Shown here: one piece after another, positions 14,001-20,058 of the stretch
How positions within the stretch are numbered: the stretch's first letter is position 1
Layout of the letters: each line of letters begins with the position of its first letter
Origin: G963676655 sp963676655
Lineage (GTDB): Bacteria; Verrucomicrobiota; Lentisphaeria; Victivallales; Victivallaceae
Direction: 5' to 3'
Length of the DNA: 64,000 nt
Assembly: GCA_963676655.2 (NCBI GenBank)
Contig: CAXXKX010000003.1
Location: forward strand, 3,968,001 to 4,032,000
Program-made: the position numbers and the translations under genes
Notes under the pieces: model-generated
Database searches by the model: none
The model's input: only the letters and a program-made list of their open reading frames with translations
What the model was told of the DNA's origin: nothing

Positions 14001-17000
14001 TTATGACCAGCGCGGCGTTGCCCGCGACATGGTTGATCGTTACGGCGATACCACTCCGACCATTGGTGCTTATGAAATGTTGACGTCGATTGTGATTACC
14101 ACTGACGCAGACGCGGTCCTGGGTGATGATATCGGCTTCAACTTCACTAATAATGCCAACGGCTGGGAAGACAATCTCCGCAGCGCCTTGTATCTGGCAG
14201 ATACCAATGCCACGGTCGAAGTTGATATTGACGGCAACAAGCCGACTATCAAACTTGTCGGCGGAGAGCTGGCAATCAGTACCGGTTTGACTTTGATTGC
14301 GGGTACTATCCCTGTTACGATTGATGCTAAAGAGCAGTCGCGGATCTTCAATATTCAGGCCAACACGTACGAATCATCGATGATGGTTGAAATTTCCAAC
14401 TTCATCTTGCAAAACGGCGTTACGGACGGTAATGGCGGTGCCATTTCATCCAGTGAAAACCTGTATCTGACAAATGTTTCTGTTTTTGACAGTTCTGCTG
14501 ACGGCAAAGGCGGTGCCATCTACAGCACCGGTAGTCAACTGGTTCTTGACACCGTCACGATTGACGGCAACTCATCTGACAGCGGTGCAGTCTATGTCAG
14601 TGGTTCACAGCTCGATATTATTGATAGTGTATTTTCTGATAATACTGCGGTTCGCAATGGCGCGGCCGTTTATGCGGAATCTTCAGAAGTTGTCATCGAA
14701 AGCTCAGAATTCACCGGAAACTCCGCTGACGGTTCCGGCGGTGCGGTATTCCTGAATAACAGTTATGCCTCTATTGATGCAACTACCTTCATGGACAACA
14801 AAGCCGACAGCTACGGCGGCGGCTTGTTCCAGCTCGGTGGTTATGTCGAAATTACTATGAGTACATTCGGCAACAACGAAGCCGGCGAAAGCGGCGGTGC
14901 GATCTACGTGATCAGCGGCAGCCTGGATATGGTAAACTCCACCATCAGCGGTAATGAGGCAAAAGAAACCGGCGGCGGTATATTCTTCGACGGGGTCAGA
15001 CTTGATCTGAACTTTGTCACGATAGCCAACAACTCGGTCGTCAATACCACTGACGGAGCCGGACTCTACTTCGATAACGGCATCCTGAATATGTATAATA
15101 CAATTCTGGCCAATAACTGGCAGGGCCATGACACCTCCCATGCATACGACTTCTACCGGGTATCCGGCTTAGCTCGTGCATGGTACAGCATCATCGGCGA
15201 TTCCAACTATGCGGCCATTTACAATGAATCATCCGTAATTCGCGGTGACGGCAACGGCATTGTCCAGAATCTCTTCCTGGATACCGAATTGCAGTACACC
15301 GGCGGCCCGACTCCGACGCTCTATGTCGCTCAGAACAGTGTGGCGGTCGGCGCCGGCCTGGCCGGTACCGGCGTGACCATTTCACAGAACGGCAAGGCCC
15401 GTGATCTGACCGCTCCGACTATCGGTGCTTACGAAAGTGGAGTTACCGAATATGTCTTCACCAACGCTACCGGCGATGGCGATGTGACCAACTACCTTAA
15501 CTGGGTATCAGTTGATGGTTATGACATGCATCCGGATGTCGATTTTAAAGCTTATGACGTCAGATACATCTTTGACGGCGCATATACCGATGCGACCCTG
15601 CATGGGGATTGGACCATCAGCAGTCGCGCTTATATTACGGTTGAAGTGGATACGATCTTCACTATCGCGGCCGATGGCGCACTCGATGCCTACGTGACGG
15701 TTTCCGGAAATGAAGCTCCGATCGAAGTCTACGGTACTCTGGTGCTGAACACTGCAGATAAGAATATTTCTGAACTGTCACTGTTTACCCTTGCGGTCGG
15801 CAGTACGGTCGAATACGGTTACAGTGTTTCGAGCCAGACGGTTCGGGCCGATGATTATTACAATCTGGTTCTTTCCGGCGGTCAGGCCAAGAAAGCCGAC
15901 GGGGATATCACCGCCGAAACCATTACCGTTGAAAGTGATACTACGCTTGATATGCGCAACAATGATTTGACGGTTACTTACTCCATCGACGGCGGCGGTA
16001 GCATTACCAATGGCGGCGCGGTTTACCTCGGGGTTGACGGCAGCAGCTTTGATTTGAGCGCAAATGTCGGCGGTTCGTTTATTTCGGTCCTGACCGACCT
16101 GAATATGGCCGGCGGCTCGTTGAGCGCTGACAGCATATTGTTTGCTGACACGATATCCACAATCAGCGGAACCTATAACATGGTTGCCGCGTCCTCGATT
16201 ACTGGACTGAGCGGCGCTGCTTCAAACTGGATTGATGTTGCGGCTGATTCAACCCTTGAATTCGATATGGGACGTAATGACATTGTCGTTGACGGCGGTG
16301 CGGAAGGTGATTTCAACTTGTCACGGATTAGCGTTGGTGACAATGGCTTCATCGAGTTCACTACCCGCGGCGATTTCTCGTTTACTAATATTTTCGGTCC
16401 TGACAATATTGAGAATACACCTGCTCCAGACATTAATATTCTCGGCACGATTGTTGCCAACAGTCGCGATATTTACCTGAATGACGCTATTTTCGATACC
16501 GCCAGCCTTGAACTTAACAATACCGGCATTATTAACCTGTTGAACTTCACGATCCGGAACGATATCGCTTTCGGCGGCAAGGTTGTTCTGCTGGGTGATG
16601 CGACCGTTACCAGTACTGAAGGCGACGTTCGCTTTACCGGTCAGGTTGACGGTCAGGGATACTCCCTGGAGATCAACGCCGGGAGCGGCGACGCGGCCAT
16701 CGGTAAAACCAGCAACGTCAATAACCTTACCGTCAATGCGCTTTCAGTCAGCGTCCTTGAGAAGCTGGTTATCAGCGGCGACCTGTCGCTGCCCGCGACT
16801 ATGCTGATTGATGATACGACGATTATCGTTGGCGGCACAGCCTTGTTTGATGGTGATATTTCTTCTCCGGATCAGGCTTTCAGCTTTGATGTTACCGCAG
16901 ACACCATTATCTTCAAGGGCAATATCGGTACGGTTGCCGACCCGTTGATGGATCTGACTATTACCGCCAATACAGTTGAAGCCACGCCGGGTGATGTGGC

Positions 17001-18213
17001 GCTGCAGGGCAACCTGACCGTCCGGAATGAATACGGCGACAGCTTCAAGGATTCCACGTTGTATCTGCTTGGCGGCTCAATGCAGTATCTGTATGTTGAC
17101 GGCTTCTGGAACTTCGACGTAATTGAAATGCGGAACGAGGTTGGCGCTCAAACCAGCAATGGTGTTTTGATCGTCAATGATTTCAACTTCTCGAACGATG
17201 CCGGCAACTTCTATCTTAATGACAATAACCTGATCATTAACAACGATCTGACCTTCACCGATCAGTGGTTTGTTACCAATGGTAAAGGTCTGCTCTTCCG
17301 GACGATCGGGGTTGACGGCTCTCAGTCATTCAACCTTGGCGTTAACGATGAACAGCGCGTCACCCTGTATGTTGAAGGTGATGTCGGCAGCCTGGTTGGT
17401 TTCTCGGTCTTCAAGGGCGTTACCGCCAATGGCAGGCCGGGAGGCATTAAGAGCGATAACTTGGAGGATACTGCTGGTTTCACTATTATTTCCCAGTTTG
17501 ACCCGATTGGCGGCAACCCGGATGCTTCAGCCAGGATCGTCGGCTTCTCCGCCGCTGAATCGCTGACCGTCTGGGATGCTTCGCTTGAAGGTGACAACTT
17601 CGGTCTCGGTGATAATATCAACTATTACACCTACGCCAACGGAAAATGGACGCTCAATACAGGCAGCATGGTAGTTGGTTATGTAACTGACCAGTTGCAT
17701 ACTTACTACTTCGATACCATTGAAATGACTCCGGGCCGTCAGACAATTTCGCTGGCTATTCCGCGGGCGAACCTTGGTCTTAATGAAGTTTATGTTCTCG
17801 GTCTGAACGGTACTCAGCAGGATGACCGGGTCGACGGAGTCGAGCCGATCAAATATCCTGCTCCTAATGACGGTTACGCCGGATTCTTTTTCTATGAAGG
17901 CGGCAGCCTTGATTCTCTGACCAGGGTCGAAAGCTTCCCGGGCGTTATTAACGAACCTGCCGGCAGAGCGGATTTGCTGGAGCCGGAAGCGTTCAGATTC
18001 ATTTCTCTCGAAGGCGGGTCCTTCCAGGGCATGCCGAACGGCGAATACACCTTCCCGCAGGACGAAATTGTTCTGCCGGTAATCGAGGAAGAGGAAGAAG
18101 ACTACTTCGAGGAATTCCTTGAGCTGGGTGAGCTTGATATGAACGAGTTGTTCGGCAAGCACGAAATCTGCAAGACCGATCTTGACCGTATGTTTGACGA
18201 ACTGGTTGGTTGA
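1..18213 (+). CDS. Giant secreted beta-helix/repeat surface protein (5' partial)
   Basis: The frame is open from base 1, so the start lies upstream; 6,070 residues are visible. Order seen: tyrosine- and acid-rich repeats (to about 2090); a right-handed beta-helix region with GGAI/GGGIY and N-S-T motifs; strand-rich segments of the LTVGGD type; then six more beta-helix modules. Seven modules end in the choice-of-anchor-Q signature (DQRG followed by IGAYE or a variant) near 3223, 8188, 9337, 10447, 12595, 14005 and 15388. CSLREA-like starts (LRxAI/LREAV) occur near 4789, 7258, 12757 and 14176. A further module starting FVTxGxGxLxRP/RT appears three times (about 4306-4740, 6748-7210, 17266-17740). 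The C-terminus is acidic (EEEEEDYFEEF) and shows no outer-membrane barrel, LPXTG or hydrophobic anchor. Chlamydial Pmp proteins share the GGAI repeats but end in an autotransporter barrel. Role is probably adhesion or surface coat; this is inference. Confidence 0.93.
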   Translation, partial: PASIYIDSVTQGRLVAEEPETDVSDYSYYAGEVNGEVVQYDVATGEYYYMDGNDRVELQQQMVAAGFVTETVDVNGFSTYTETSTGQVLIAEDNNGVVEYFYLNEEVVPGSGSFNKTIAVSSCRLVNDVNAESQDRNGAPGRADSYYIDNISDGKVIYEDNTTTDYMFRFYAGEDGGEVISVFKYYVGETDGFEVNYDADTDTYSYYDDGTSQDVELTLVEVNAEDVTRVETEEYSYYIYSGTDDALYTTDSEGVTTGKQLVADYNEETGETEFYYFTETLDPTVIINVESCELVEAANIYVDEVSHGRLVDGGESDYASNYLYYAGEADGVMVEYDAAGYYYTDNSDPDNPVRVDLERTEVDASDVTTYENEENGYNIYVRTSDGKVLIAENNEGTVEFFFLQQESVAGSGDFDANVAVTECRLTTHVYRDNLVYTGLAPDVDTNFYVDNITDGRVLYAQDSSGQTEPVQDGVNVFYDPVTGQYTYTSLDNTEVVELVQNFVDQTDVLRTTDGESSIYTYNGDDPELIGKQLIAQLNTETGYTQFFYFTEALNTDAAVNVMFCDLADPASIFVDSTTSGRLMDMGESEGVSDYGYYAGQADGEIVEYDVENGSYYYLDDDGLRVDLYQQEVAASSVVEIEDTKGYSTYVEDVTAQVLIAEDDGSGNVKYFYFSTDAAGSDVIGVVTCRMTTIAALDSHEFQADFGVNLTLDAAREDRAIYIYNDSFIDPVNVGLSHLNIVNGYASGSGGAIMSFENLVLQDMVINGNIADGGSGGAIYSQTGFLEIYNSDISFNTADTGGAIYQAANRLYITDTLFEGNMALEGNGGALASFGTVTTIERTTFYDNEAAMSGGGLYISSSSSADYQSTIINSTISNNLAGLNGGGISFVGGGSLTLNFTTVANNIAGTAKTNIRFGGGIYQSAGTLALYNSIVGQNWQGGNMSDIYLTSYLDPTSEFNVIGQTNSSQFSNLTTSNRIYDADLGAYYDVTDPSSYPYQLYISGVADDNGYDQGTYADLTYAVGTYMESVLGQVQMYANGELNHAVLTVYVYNSGNNAVQDFGDITVGPGTNLNIDQRGYSREGVAVTVGAFQKYIDNFYYDDKTGDDNFNNAGNWYYYEGIQKVYLDNFFADYSLNFNAEGYSFNVMVDLSTEVGGNWTISEKSDLVVGDGVTFTIFYDTIEEAGDTFTGRLIVEGTGAAVVDGNLLILGPGLISDQGTVTVNALGNIATGSNSNYDFFSSLDLLDSGTLNLNTLNYADLNLFYLAATSTVSYNYDYNSLNPDIKSQTLIEVSQSGYGILSLSGTLKKIAQADLLVSELHVNDTVSQFDNLEITSAFSGGNATVQMKGDWTYYGSSFDAANTDFVFAGTAVQTLDNSTVTFAVNSITLDNGDGLNVLSEVETASVTLTDGMIFINDSDFTVTGDIYGASGVDDRYFVTSGNGYLIRPIDFGETKDFWVGFLPDGESEYKWSQVVLTNNDGLLSDFAVRALNSTNYLHTPPEIPDEDTNSSVSIIWDVQSVSTDYTFEVSDVSLSAMGGYYNSSLAVIHHWNGASWDLSPNDQTQSGYFYLGHELIVVNTNSDLSIYLDDPNDPTLISLRGAIDAVNAGLGPSVVIFDDEVFNLDSGVTTITMNSGLGTMQISQSMSIVGLLDGNTTFVTIDGNANNTPIFVIEAAVGENITVDLGRLILTNAGDVSSSGYSGSAISNMEDLRLSDMTLYLNQGVAIDNQGSVLVKQESYLAIDQTSQGNMFQYDLDSTLRYIYVDDGSGSESGLYITDPGSEFNTAAVWSSGMLNNLELGDNVTLELSQDVALRNDLILAASSNLTIRDNDLTVGGDADINGSLLLGNGTTTVSGDFDATGGLVSFEDGLTLYSGSLYLGGDVVSLGSYVDGVSTYSTSLLEGDSSFAAGESTVIYDGVSDQYIAGTDYYNLIIATKSDSDITAEAIIDQQITVNVLNDFLVEAGVKLTMATAEIAANSPVLDVEGEFVVLGSLDAGSATIYIAAEAAEMGQFTAGTSTVVYDGVIDQTIDTNPQTETDSYNYYNLVVSGEEYNIKTITSGLKIENNFTIEMAQVVISNNGATVVVGGDLTLDGTGTLNLGSDTISNNIEVAGDTSIGLDGILNIISGYFDSNGEFTNLGEMTLTEEATLLLAGYYSSLGSFNADAGLVVYDGDGTTGLAPNIYGADYWNLQISNGNKQLDGEVKVLNNFTFSSGGSVTKTARLLLGAYDITIENNVYGYHIPVEDADTSERYFVADGRGSLYRPLEADTDMTYIIGGYDSTTRTYFYSSITINSSVARYFGVSAFASVTTDGQYDGTEVSNLDDDIMLTWNFSSTIDGYFNFTLNQDQDGAYITNAVGDNFSTSLAMIRNYSDGSWYEVSNPMYNLGSYFIGNGVSAGGLVVTNTNDVLYGEDGYEGSLRWAITAANAHEGIDVITFDSEVFSEAQYIYLVNGQLTITDDVVIEGVGANTLFIVADAASGGDSASVPVFSVTDGESTTQITVTVSGMTLYANGPVLSEGSVIINHELLTLTNVSIDRYDENISMNYSYGAIFNSQYGVLEMYDSAIVNHTENAGLKNQGEASLYNVTIANNFYGVYIDSADPDNVLVDPYTSLNNVTVAQNSRYGVYLGAGDLSSTSTIFAENGSYDYYYSGTGVLLDGGYNLVETQNGSWTSTETNFFSDDPSTNNILGPQQYLFDGELGDHGGYTPTLALDLRSDAVNAGTGEQTADQRGYLINGQIDIGAYEANGFVAWNENSGEYYSTIESAVLMADDFDSIKLIDSRIVTESVNIDKNLNLSGSGDSSLVVVNDGSNWAFVVDDSSSANTIAVRLYDFAIEGYFTGLVQGENVYAGAGIYNAESLQLIGMTLGNFRADSGAALYNSADAYVNAENIVVFNNISTVNGGAVYNEGSLDITNSTFARNTAAGSGGAIYNVNPSIDYQTSLNISNSTFVGNVAGSGGGAIYNSGDLRLVNSTLAENVAVDGGAVYNAGQLDLVNVTIAYNTASNEAGGLYQAGGLLYSVNTILAENTAAGYNDYYEADGDHIDYGYNILGESNTIWSADGDLYYDASVDGLLFGPEGLQDNGGWSYTLALADYSSIAVNAGIYVAETEYDQRGYMRHTTDIGAYEFEGYVASYVYVVQGTSTDTYYTGYLSSIQEAIDLVSGGGSGTYVSLMNTRILETNIKIADGVSVDLRGNDLGGTVISAGGMDRVFIVEDGGSLALSRVTLADGYAVNSIMPDRAYATGLGGGIFVYAGGSLTLNEVSIIDSHADLAGGGLFIDGDTSDDTLATVTIDNSLIYNNDTYYYGGGIANYGSLTMTNSTVTGNTAYDIGGGIFSVGWNSEITEESVFGDITLTNVTVAFNQAFTAGGGLFFDTGTFTSSSSIYADNTSGADGSVADDYYYNGTGTLVDSGYNLVEEQNGTYSEASPNFFGGETSDIIGQQTNLFVGSTPSDNGGWTLTLALHQDSNAIDAGDPDGETTDQRGFNANGTRDIGAYEYLGIVATNGSNEYSSIQSAINDASAGDTISLVGARIVESNIYIPTNLTITGQSQTFIDANSAGRIFYIAAESVSLNSMSLIDGASMVTSGDVSQQAEGVGGAIFNSGSLALNNVSIYDSYAQLAGGAIYSVGDLTISATDRTEVLYYSEFAFNRAGLSGGAISVNGGPTSAALTISGSVKFYQNSAEQGGAINAAGPISLAGVNVVTSNNYYFYNTLLFESNYAGFGGAISINDVYGESSISQITLESNTAYSNGGGISIINSGNTSITDSFAYDNLAFGSGGAISMVNSGNLDIIGTYASYAEYYDNQAYGDGGAIYFTVSGTLTITGVEGDTDSGNEIYGNIAGNDGGGIYVSNSAGLLVTNYNVIGYYGANVAGNDGGGIYVSNVGSLTFDFANYIYSNSAGRYGGGLYVSDVDDVYSRDVLYFVGNYAGVAGGGIYAVNSTLDLNWIALEVNSAGMYGGGIYLLDSTLTATDAEISTNAALYGGGIYAVNSEINMSSSSINNNGYDYYGTGDWIAVDGAGIYAFNTDVSLLNSTVAYNLALNNGGGIYIENGDLSLHFVTVAYNDAYDYDSGIAGNGAAIYMVNGDLSSKSSMIYNLASGSSYLAADTQVYLEVSTISTFNYSIFSHAYKSVVPAFSGTGNIIGTTSQYAEYIQDNLYLDTELKYHANYRTTALAVLFSDSIAYKAGGSHEGIKYDQRGNLRGTTIGAFEPLYYVTVTSKGDDERMYNVIYDVDTGNGYFDLALENGLTLREAVYWIDSYLPEYSINAGLAVDTDRYIKFDETVFGTTELNPLWNPDDPTSTEPKYITADNTIELIYGEIQIKNDVMISITPDGTFSADNIYRAQDDATRVTVSGGSSYRIFSVDEGVTAVISNLTLTDGGADDYFIYTNYGDGGAIYNAGNLTLNNVVVSNSTATGSSYDDNGKGGGIYNTGTLTLNDSTVTGNQAVSNTSSQSNYSSGLGGGIYNDGGSVTINSSLITDNYAIGVDGASATGYGGGIYSTGGSLTVISSTIAENSASGDVSGNFSNSGSAIYVAGSGDLTLIYTTIMNNTGIGDSGYGVYVASGGDIVIYNTIIANNTADGVNRDIRISTGSVTESNNIIGYYYGHDFSDPEYNNITGNLYGYITNLNISNTLAYNGGKTMNYRVYGNSVAVNAGTALADYNYDQRGVARDMVDRYGDTTPTIGAYEMLTSIVITTDADAVLGDDIGFNFTNNANGWEDNLRSALYLADTNATVEVDIDGNKPTIKLVGGELAISTGLTLIAGTIPVTIDAKEQSRIFNIQANTYESSMMVEISNFILQNGVTDGNGGAISSSENLYLTNVSVFDSSADGKGGAIYSTGSQLVLDTVTIDGNSSDSGAVYVSGSQLDIIDSVFSDNTAVRNGAAVYAESSEVVIESSEFTGNSADGSGGAVFLNNSYASIDATTFMDNKADSYGGGLFQLGGYVEITMSTFGNNEAGESGGAIYVISGSLDMVNSTISGNEAKETGGGIFFDGVRLDLNFVTIANNSVVNTTDGAGLYFDNGILNMYNTILANNWQGHDTSHAYDFYRVSGLARAWYSIIGDSNYAAIYNESSVIRGDGNGIVQNLFLDTELQYTGGPTPTLYVAQNSVAVGAGLAGTGVTISQNGKARDLTAPTIGAYESGVTEYVFTNATGDGDVTNYLNWVSVDGYDMHPDVDFKAYDVRYIFDGAYTDATLHGDWTISSRAYITVEVDTIFTIAADGALDAYVTVSGNEAPIEVYGTLVLNTADKNISELSLFTLAVGSTVEYGYSVSSQTVRADDYYNLVLSGGQAKKADGDITAETITVESDTTLDMRNNDLTVTYSIDGGGSITNGGAVYLGVDGSSFDLSANVGGSFISVLTDLNMAGGSLSADSILFADTISTISGTYNMVAASSITGLSGAASNWIDVAADSTLEFDMGRNDIVVDGGAEGDFNLSRISVGDNGFIEFTTRGDFSFTNIFGPDNIENTPAPDINILGTIVANSRDIYLNDAIFDTASLELNNTGIINLLNFTIRNDIAFGGKVVLLGDATVTSTEGDVRFTGQVDGQGYSLEINAGSGDAAIGKTSNVNNLTVNALSVSVLEKLVISGDLSLPATMLIDDTTIIVGGTALFDGDISSPDQAFSFDVTADTIIFKGNIGTVADPLMDLTITANTVEATPGDVALQGNLTVRNEYGDSFKDSTLYLLGGSMQYLYVDGFWNFDVIEMRNEVGAQTSNGVLIVNDFNFSNDAGNFYLNDNNLIINNDLTFTDQWFVTNGKGLLFRTIGVDGSQSFNLGVNDEQRVTLYVEGDVGSLVGFSVFKGVTANGRPGGIKSDNLEDTAGFTIISQFDPIGGNPDASARIVGFSAAESLTVWDASLEGDNFGLGDNINYYTYANGKWTLNTGSMVVGYVTDQLHTYYFDTIEMTPGRQTISLAIPRANLGLNEVYVLGLNGTQQDDRVDGVEPIKYPAPNDGYAGFFFYEGGSLDSLTRVESFPGVINEPAGRADLLEPEAFRFISLEGGSFQGMPNGEYTFPQDEIVLPVIEEEEEDYFEEFLELGELDMNELFGKHEICKTDLDRMFDELVG
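2091..15435 (+). repeat. Seven beta-helix modules ending in choice-of-anchor-Q motifs
   Basis: This part of the giant gene encodes successive right-handed beta-helix modules with many GGAIYN/GGGIY turns. Each closes with a short segment of the form NAG-x-DQRG-x-IGAYE, the signature used to define choice-of-anchor-Q proteins. The modules differ in length: the one ending at 12639 is over 2 kb, while those ending at 8240, 9384 and 10497 are about 1.1 kb each. Strand-rich filamentous segments interrupt the series at about 3290-4740 and 5290-7190. Low sequence identity between copies suggests old duplications. Confidence 0.8.
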
Positions 18214-18229
18214 TCAAGGAGTAAGCATC

Positions 18230-19183
18230 ATGAAGCAACACGCCGCAATTCCGGGATTGAATGGATTGCGGCGTGTTTTATTTTCCGCCTTACTGCTGAT
18301 TGCGGTTTTACCCGCGCTAATTCCCTCCAGGGCTGAGGCGGCTAAAGTCTATTACAAACAAGTTGCGTTCAAAGATGCGACCATCAAAGAGGTGATCGCA
18401 TTCCTTCAGAAACGGATGGATATAAATTTTGTCCTTCGCCTCAGCAAGGAGCAGATGCAGCATTTGCCTCGTATAAGCTTTAATTTCCGCGATGTCCCGT
18501 CTGCGGTGGTTCTCAAATATGCCTGCCTTGCCGCGGGCCTGAATTATTATTACAGTCACGGGGTTTTGATTATTGGTCAAAATTTGAAAATCCCTTTTCA
18601 ATATTATTCTTCCAGTTTTGATAAACGTGACATTCTTGGAGATATTCCCGATGCTTCCCCAATTTCTTTACTGGGAACAAAGTATTGGGCGCCATATTTT
18701 GTTCCTCAACCCAAAGCGGCTCCAACTGAAAACGTGGAGAAACAGGAACCTGAACCGGTTGAATGGGTGCCTTTTGAAGGCCGGATCAGCCTGAGCAATG
18801 TCAAGAAACCGCAGAAGACGATCAGAAAACGCAAAAAGTTCGAACCACCGCCTCAACCGGTTGGAATTGTCATTGCTTCGAACAGTTTCCTGATGCAGGA
18901 TCGTCTGCGGCAGATCGTTATTCCGAAACTTGACATGAATGAAATGCCCTTGCCGCAGGCAGTCGAGTTATTGCGGCAGCTCAGTATCAAATACGATCCG
19001 ATGCGGCGGGGAATTAACTTTTTCCTGATACCGTTTCCCGGTATGGATAAAGCTACTGTTACCCTGACGCTGGGGCGGATGTCCTTGGATAATGTTGTCA
19101 AGCTGGTTTTTGCATCCGGGGGAATAACCCCTGTTTTCGGGCATTATGTTGTGGTGGGAACACGGAAGGGGTTGAAAAAGTAA
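18230..19183 (+). CDS. Secreted protein with two STN (secretin/TonB N-terminal)-like domains
   Basis: The protein has 317 residues. The start at 18230 is chosen because AAGGAG lies 8 nt upstream; the longer frame from 18182 would overlap the previous gene. A hydrophobic signal segment (VLFSALLLIAVLPALIP, ending SRAEA) is followed by an STN-like domain (VAFKDATIKEVIAFLQ, then PRISFNF and SAVVLKYACLAAGL). After a basic linker a second similar domain covers roughly residues 220-315 (IVIPKLDMNEMPLPQAVELL ending VVVGTRKG). Such domains occur at the N-terminus of secretins and TonB receptors and act in the periplasm; no secretin pore follows here. It sits 16 nt downstream of the giant surface-protein gene, which suggests a link with its export or assembly, but that is inference. 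Confidence 0.75.
   Translation: MKQHAAIPGLNGLRRVLFSALLLIAVLPALIPSRAEAAKVYYKQVAFKDATIKEVIAFLQKRMDINFVLRLSKEQMQHLPRISFNFRDVPSAVVLKYACLAAGLNYYYSHGVLIIGQNLKIPFQYYSSSFDKRDILGDIPDASPISLLGTKYWAPYFVPQPKAAPTENVEKQEPEPVEWVPFEGRISLSNVKKPQKTIRKRKKFEPPPQPVGIVIASNSFLMQDRLRQIVIPKLDMNEMPLPQAVELLRQLSIKYDPMRRGINFFLIPFPGMDKATVTLTLGRMSLDNVVKLVFASGGITPVFGHYVVVGTRKGLKK
18237..18286 (+). terminator. Terminator-like hairpin inside start of the STN gene
   Basis: A perfect 13-bp inverted repeat (18237-18249 with 18265-18277, 15-nt loop) with stem core ACACGCCGCAAT is followed by TTATTTTCC. It begins 24 nt after the stop codon of the giant gene, so it fits a Rho-independent terminator for that gene, yet it overlaps codons 3-16 of the next gene. 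The T-run is interrupted by one A, so strength is uncertain. Confidence 0.6.
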
Positions 19184-19382
19184 GCCATAGAGTGTTCCAG
19201 GTTATATTAAGAGTCTCAAGCGTCTCAATAGTCCTATATAATGCGAAACCGTTATCCTTGATCAACCCGTCTTTTGCCTGGACTCTGGAAAAAAATACTT
19301 TTTTCAGCATCTTTTTGATTGCATTAATCATGAAAACAGTTATATATAATGAAAGTATATAATTACAACGGGATATAATAAT

Positions 19383-19937
19383 ATGGACAGCGAAAAATTA
19401 CTGTTGACCGGCGAGCAAATGAATTCAATCATCGATAATCTCGCCAGTGATATCAGCAGAGAATTTAAGAATAATACGGATTATGCTTTGATCGGGATTC
19501 AGTTGCGGGGGGTTTTATTCGCTGAGCGGCTGATTGACCTGATTGAAAAAAAGAGCGGCTATCGACCTGAACTTGGTACGCTCGATATCAATATGTATCG
19601 GGACGATATTGGGATGAAAGAGCGACTGCCGATTATCCGTGAGACAGACATTCCATTCGATATTAACGACAAGGACGTTATCCTGGTTGATGATGTTCTG
19701 GCAACCGGCAGAACTATCCGGGCCGCCCTTGACGCCTTGACCGATTACGGTCGCCCCGGGTTGATCAGGTTGGCGGTTATGGTTGATCGCGACAGTCGGG
19801 AGTTTCCGATCCAGGCGGATTATGCCGGCACGATTTTGCGCGGTGGCGGCAATCGTCGGGTCAATATTTGCTGGCGGGAAGTCGACGGCGAGGATCGCAT
19901 TATGGAAATGGACTGGGAAAAAGACGAAAAAAAATAA
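19383..19937 (+). CDS. pyrR: Bifunctional PyrR regulator / uracil phosphoribosyltransferase
   Basis: PyrR proteins convert uracil plus PRPP to UMP, and in some bacteria bind pyr mRNA to control attenuation. The 184-residue length is normal for the family. The PRPP-binding signature VILVDDVLATGRT lies at residues 99-111 and the PyrR-specific REFPIQADYAGT at 139-150. The gene leads a pyrR-pyrB-pyrC run. I looked for the conserved PyrR-binding hairpin in the leader (19184-19382) and found no clear match, so RNA-binding control is not shown. The start follows an ACGGGAT sequence. Confidence 0.93.
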   Translation: MDSEKLLLTGEQMNSIIDNLASDISREFKNNTDYALIGIQLRGVLFAERLIDLIEKKSGYRPELGTLDINMYRDDIGMKERLPIIRETDIPFDINDKDVILVDDVLATGRTIRAALDALTDYGRPGLIRLAVMVDRDSREFPIQADYAGTILRGGGNRRVNICWREVDGEDRIMEMDWEKDEKK

Positions 19938-19977
19938 GTTTAACAAGCTGTAGCATATAAAAATTTTAAAATAAAAT

Positions 19978-20038
19978 TGCGGTTGTTGTTTTTTAATCGA
20001 AGTTTTTTAAAACAGTAGATAAATATGCATGACCGCAT
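19978..20038 (+). promoter_or_regulatory. Structured leader element upstream of pyrB (copy 1)
   Basis: About 60 nt whose ends pair (TGCGGTTGT at 19978-19986 with ATGACCGCA at 20029-20037) and which ends in ATGCATGACCGCATA. A related copy lies at 61104-61164 upstream of the adenylate cyclase gene, in the same orientation. Between the two copies one stem pair changes from T-G wobble to C-G, consistent with a conserved fold. The element ends about 20 nt before the pyrB start, just upstream of its ribosome binding site. Function unknown. Confidence 0.4.
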
Positions 20039-20058
20039 ATATTTGGGAAGGCTCAAGT

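Noticed and set aside
1..18213. Many antisense and out-of-frame open frames within the giant gene
   Set aside because: They follow from the biased codon use of the repeats; none has a ribosome site or recognisable domain.
19184..19382. PyrR-binding attenuator in the pyr leader
   Set aside because: I could not find the conserved PyrR-binding hairpin or a clear antiterminator/terminator pair here.
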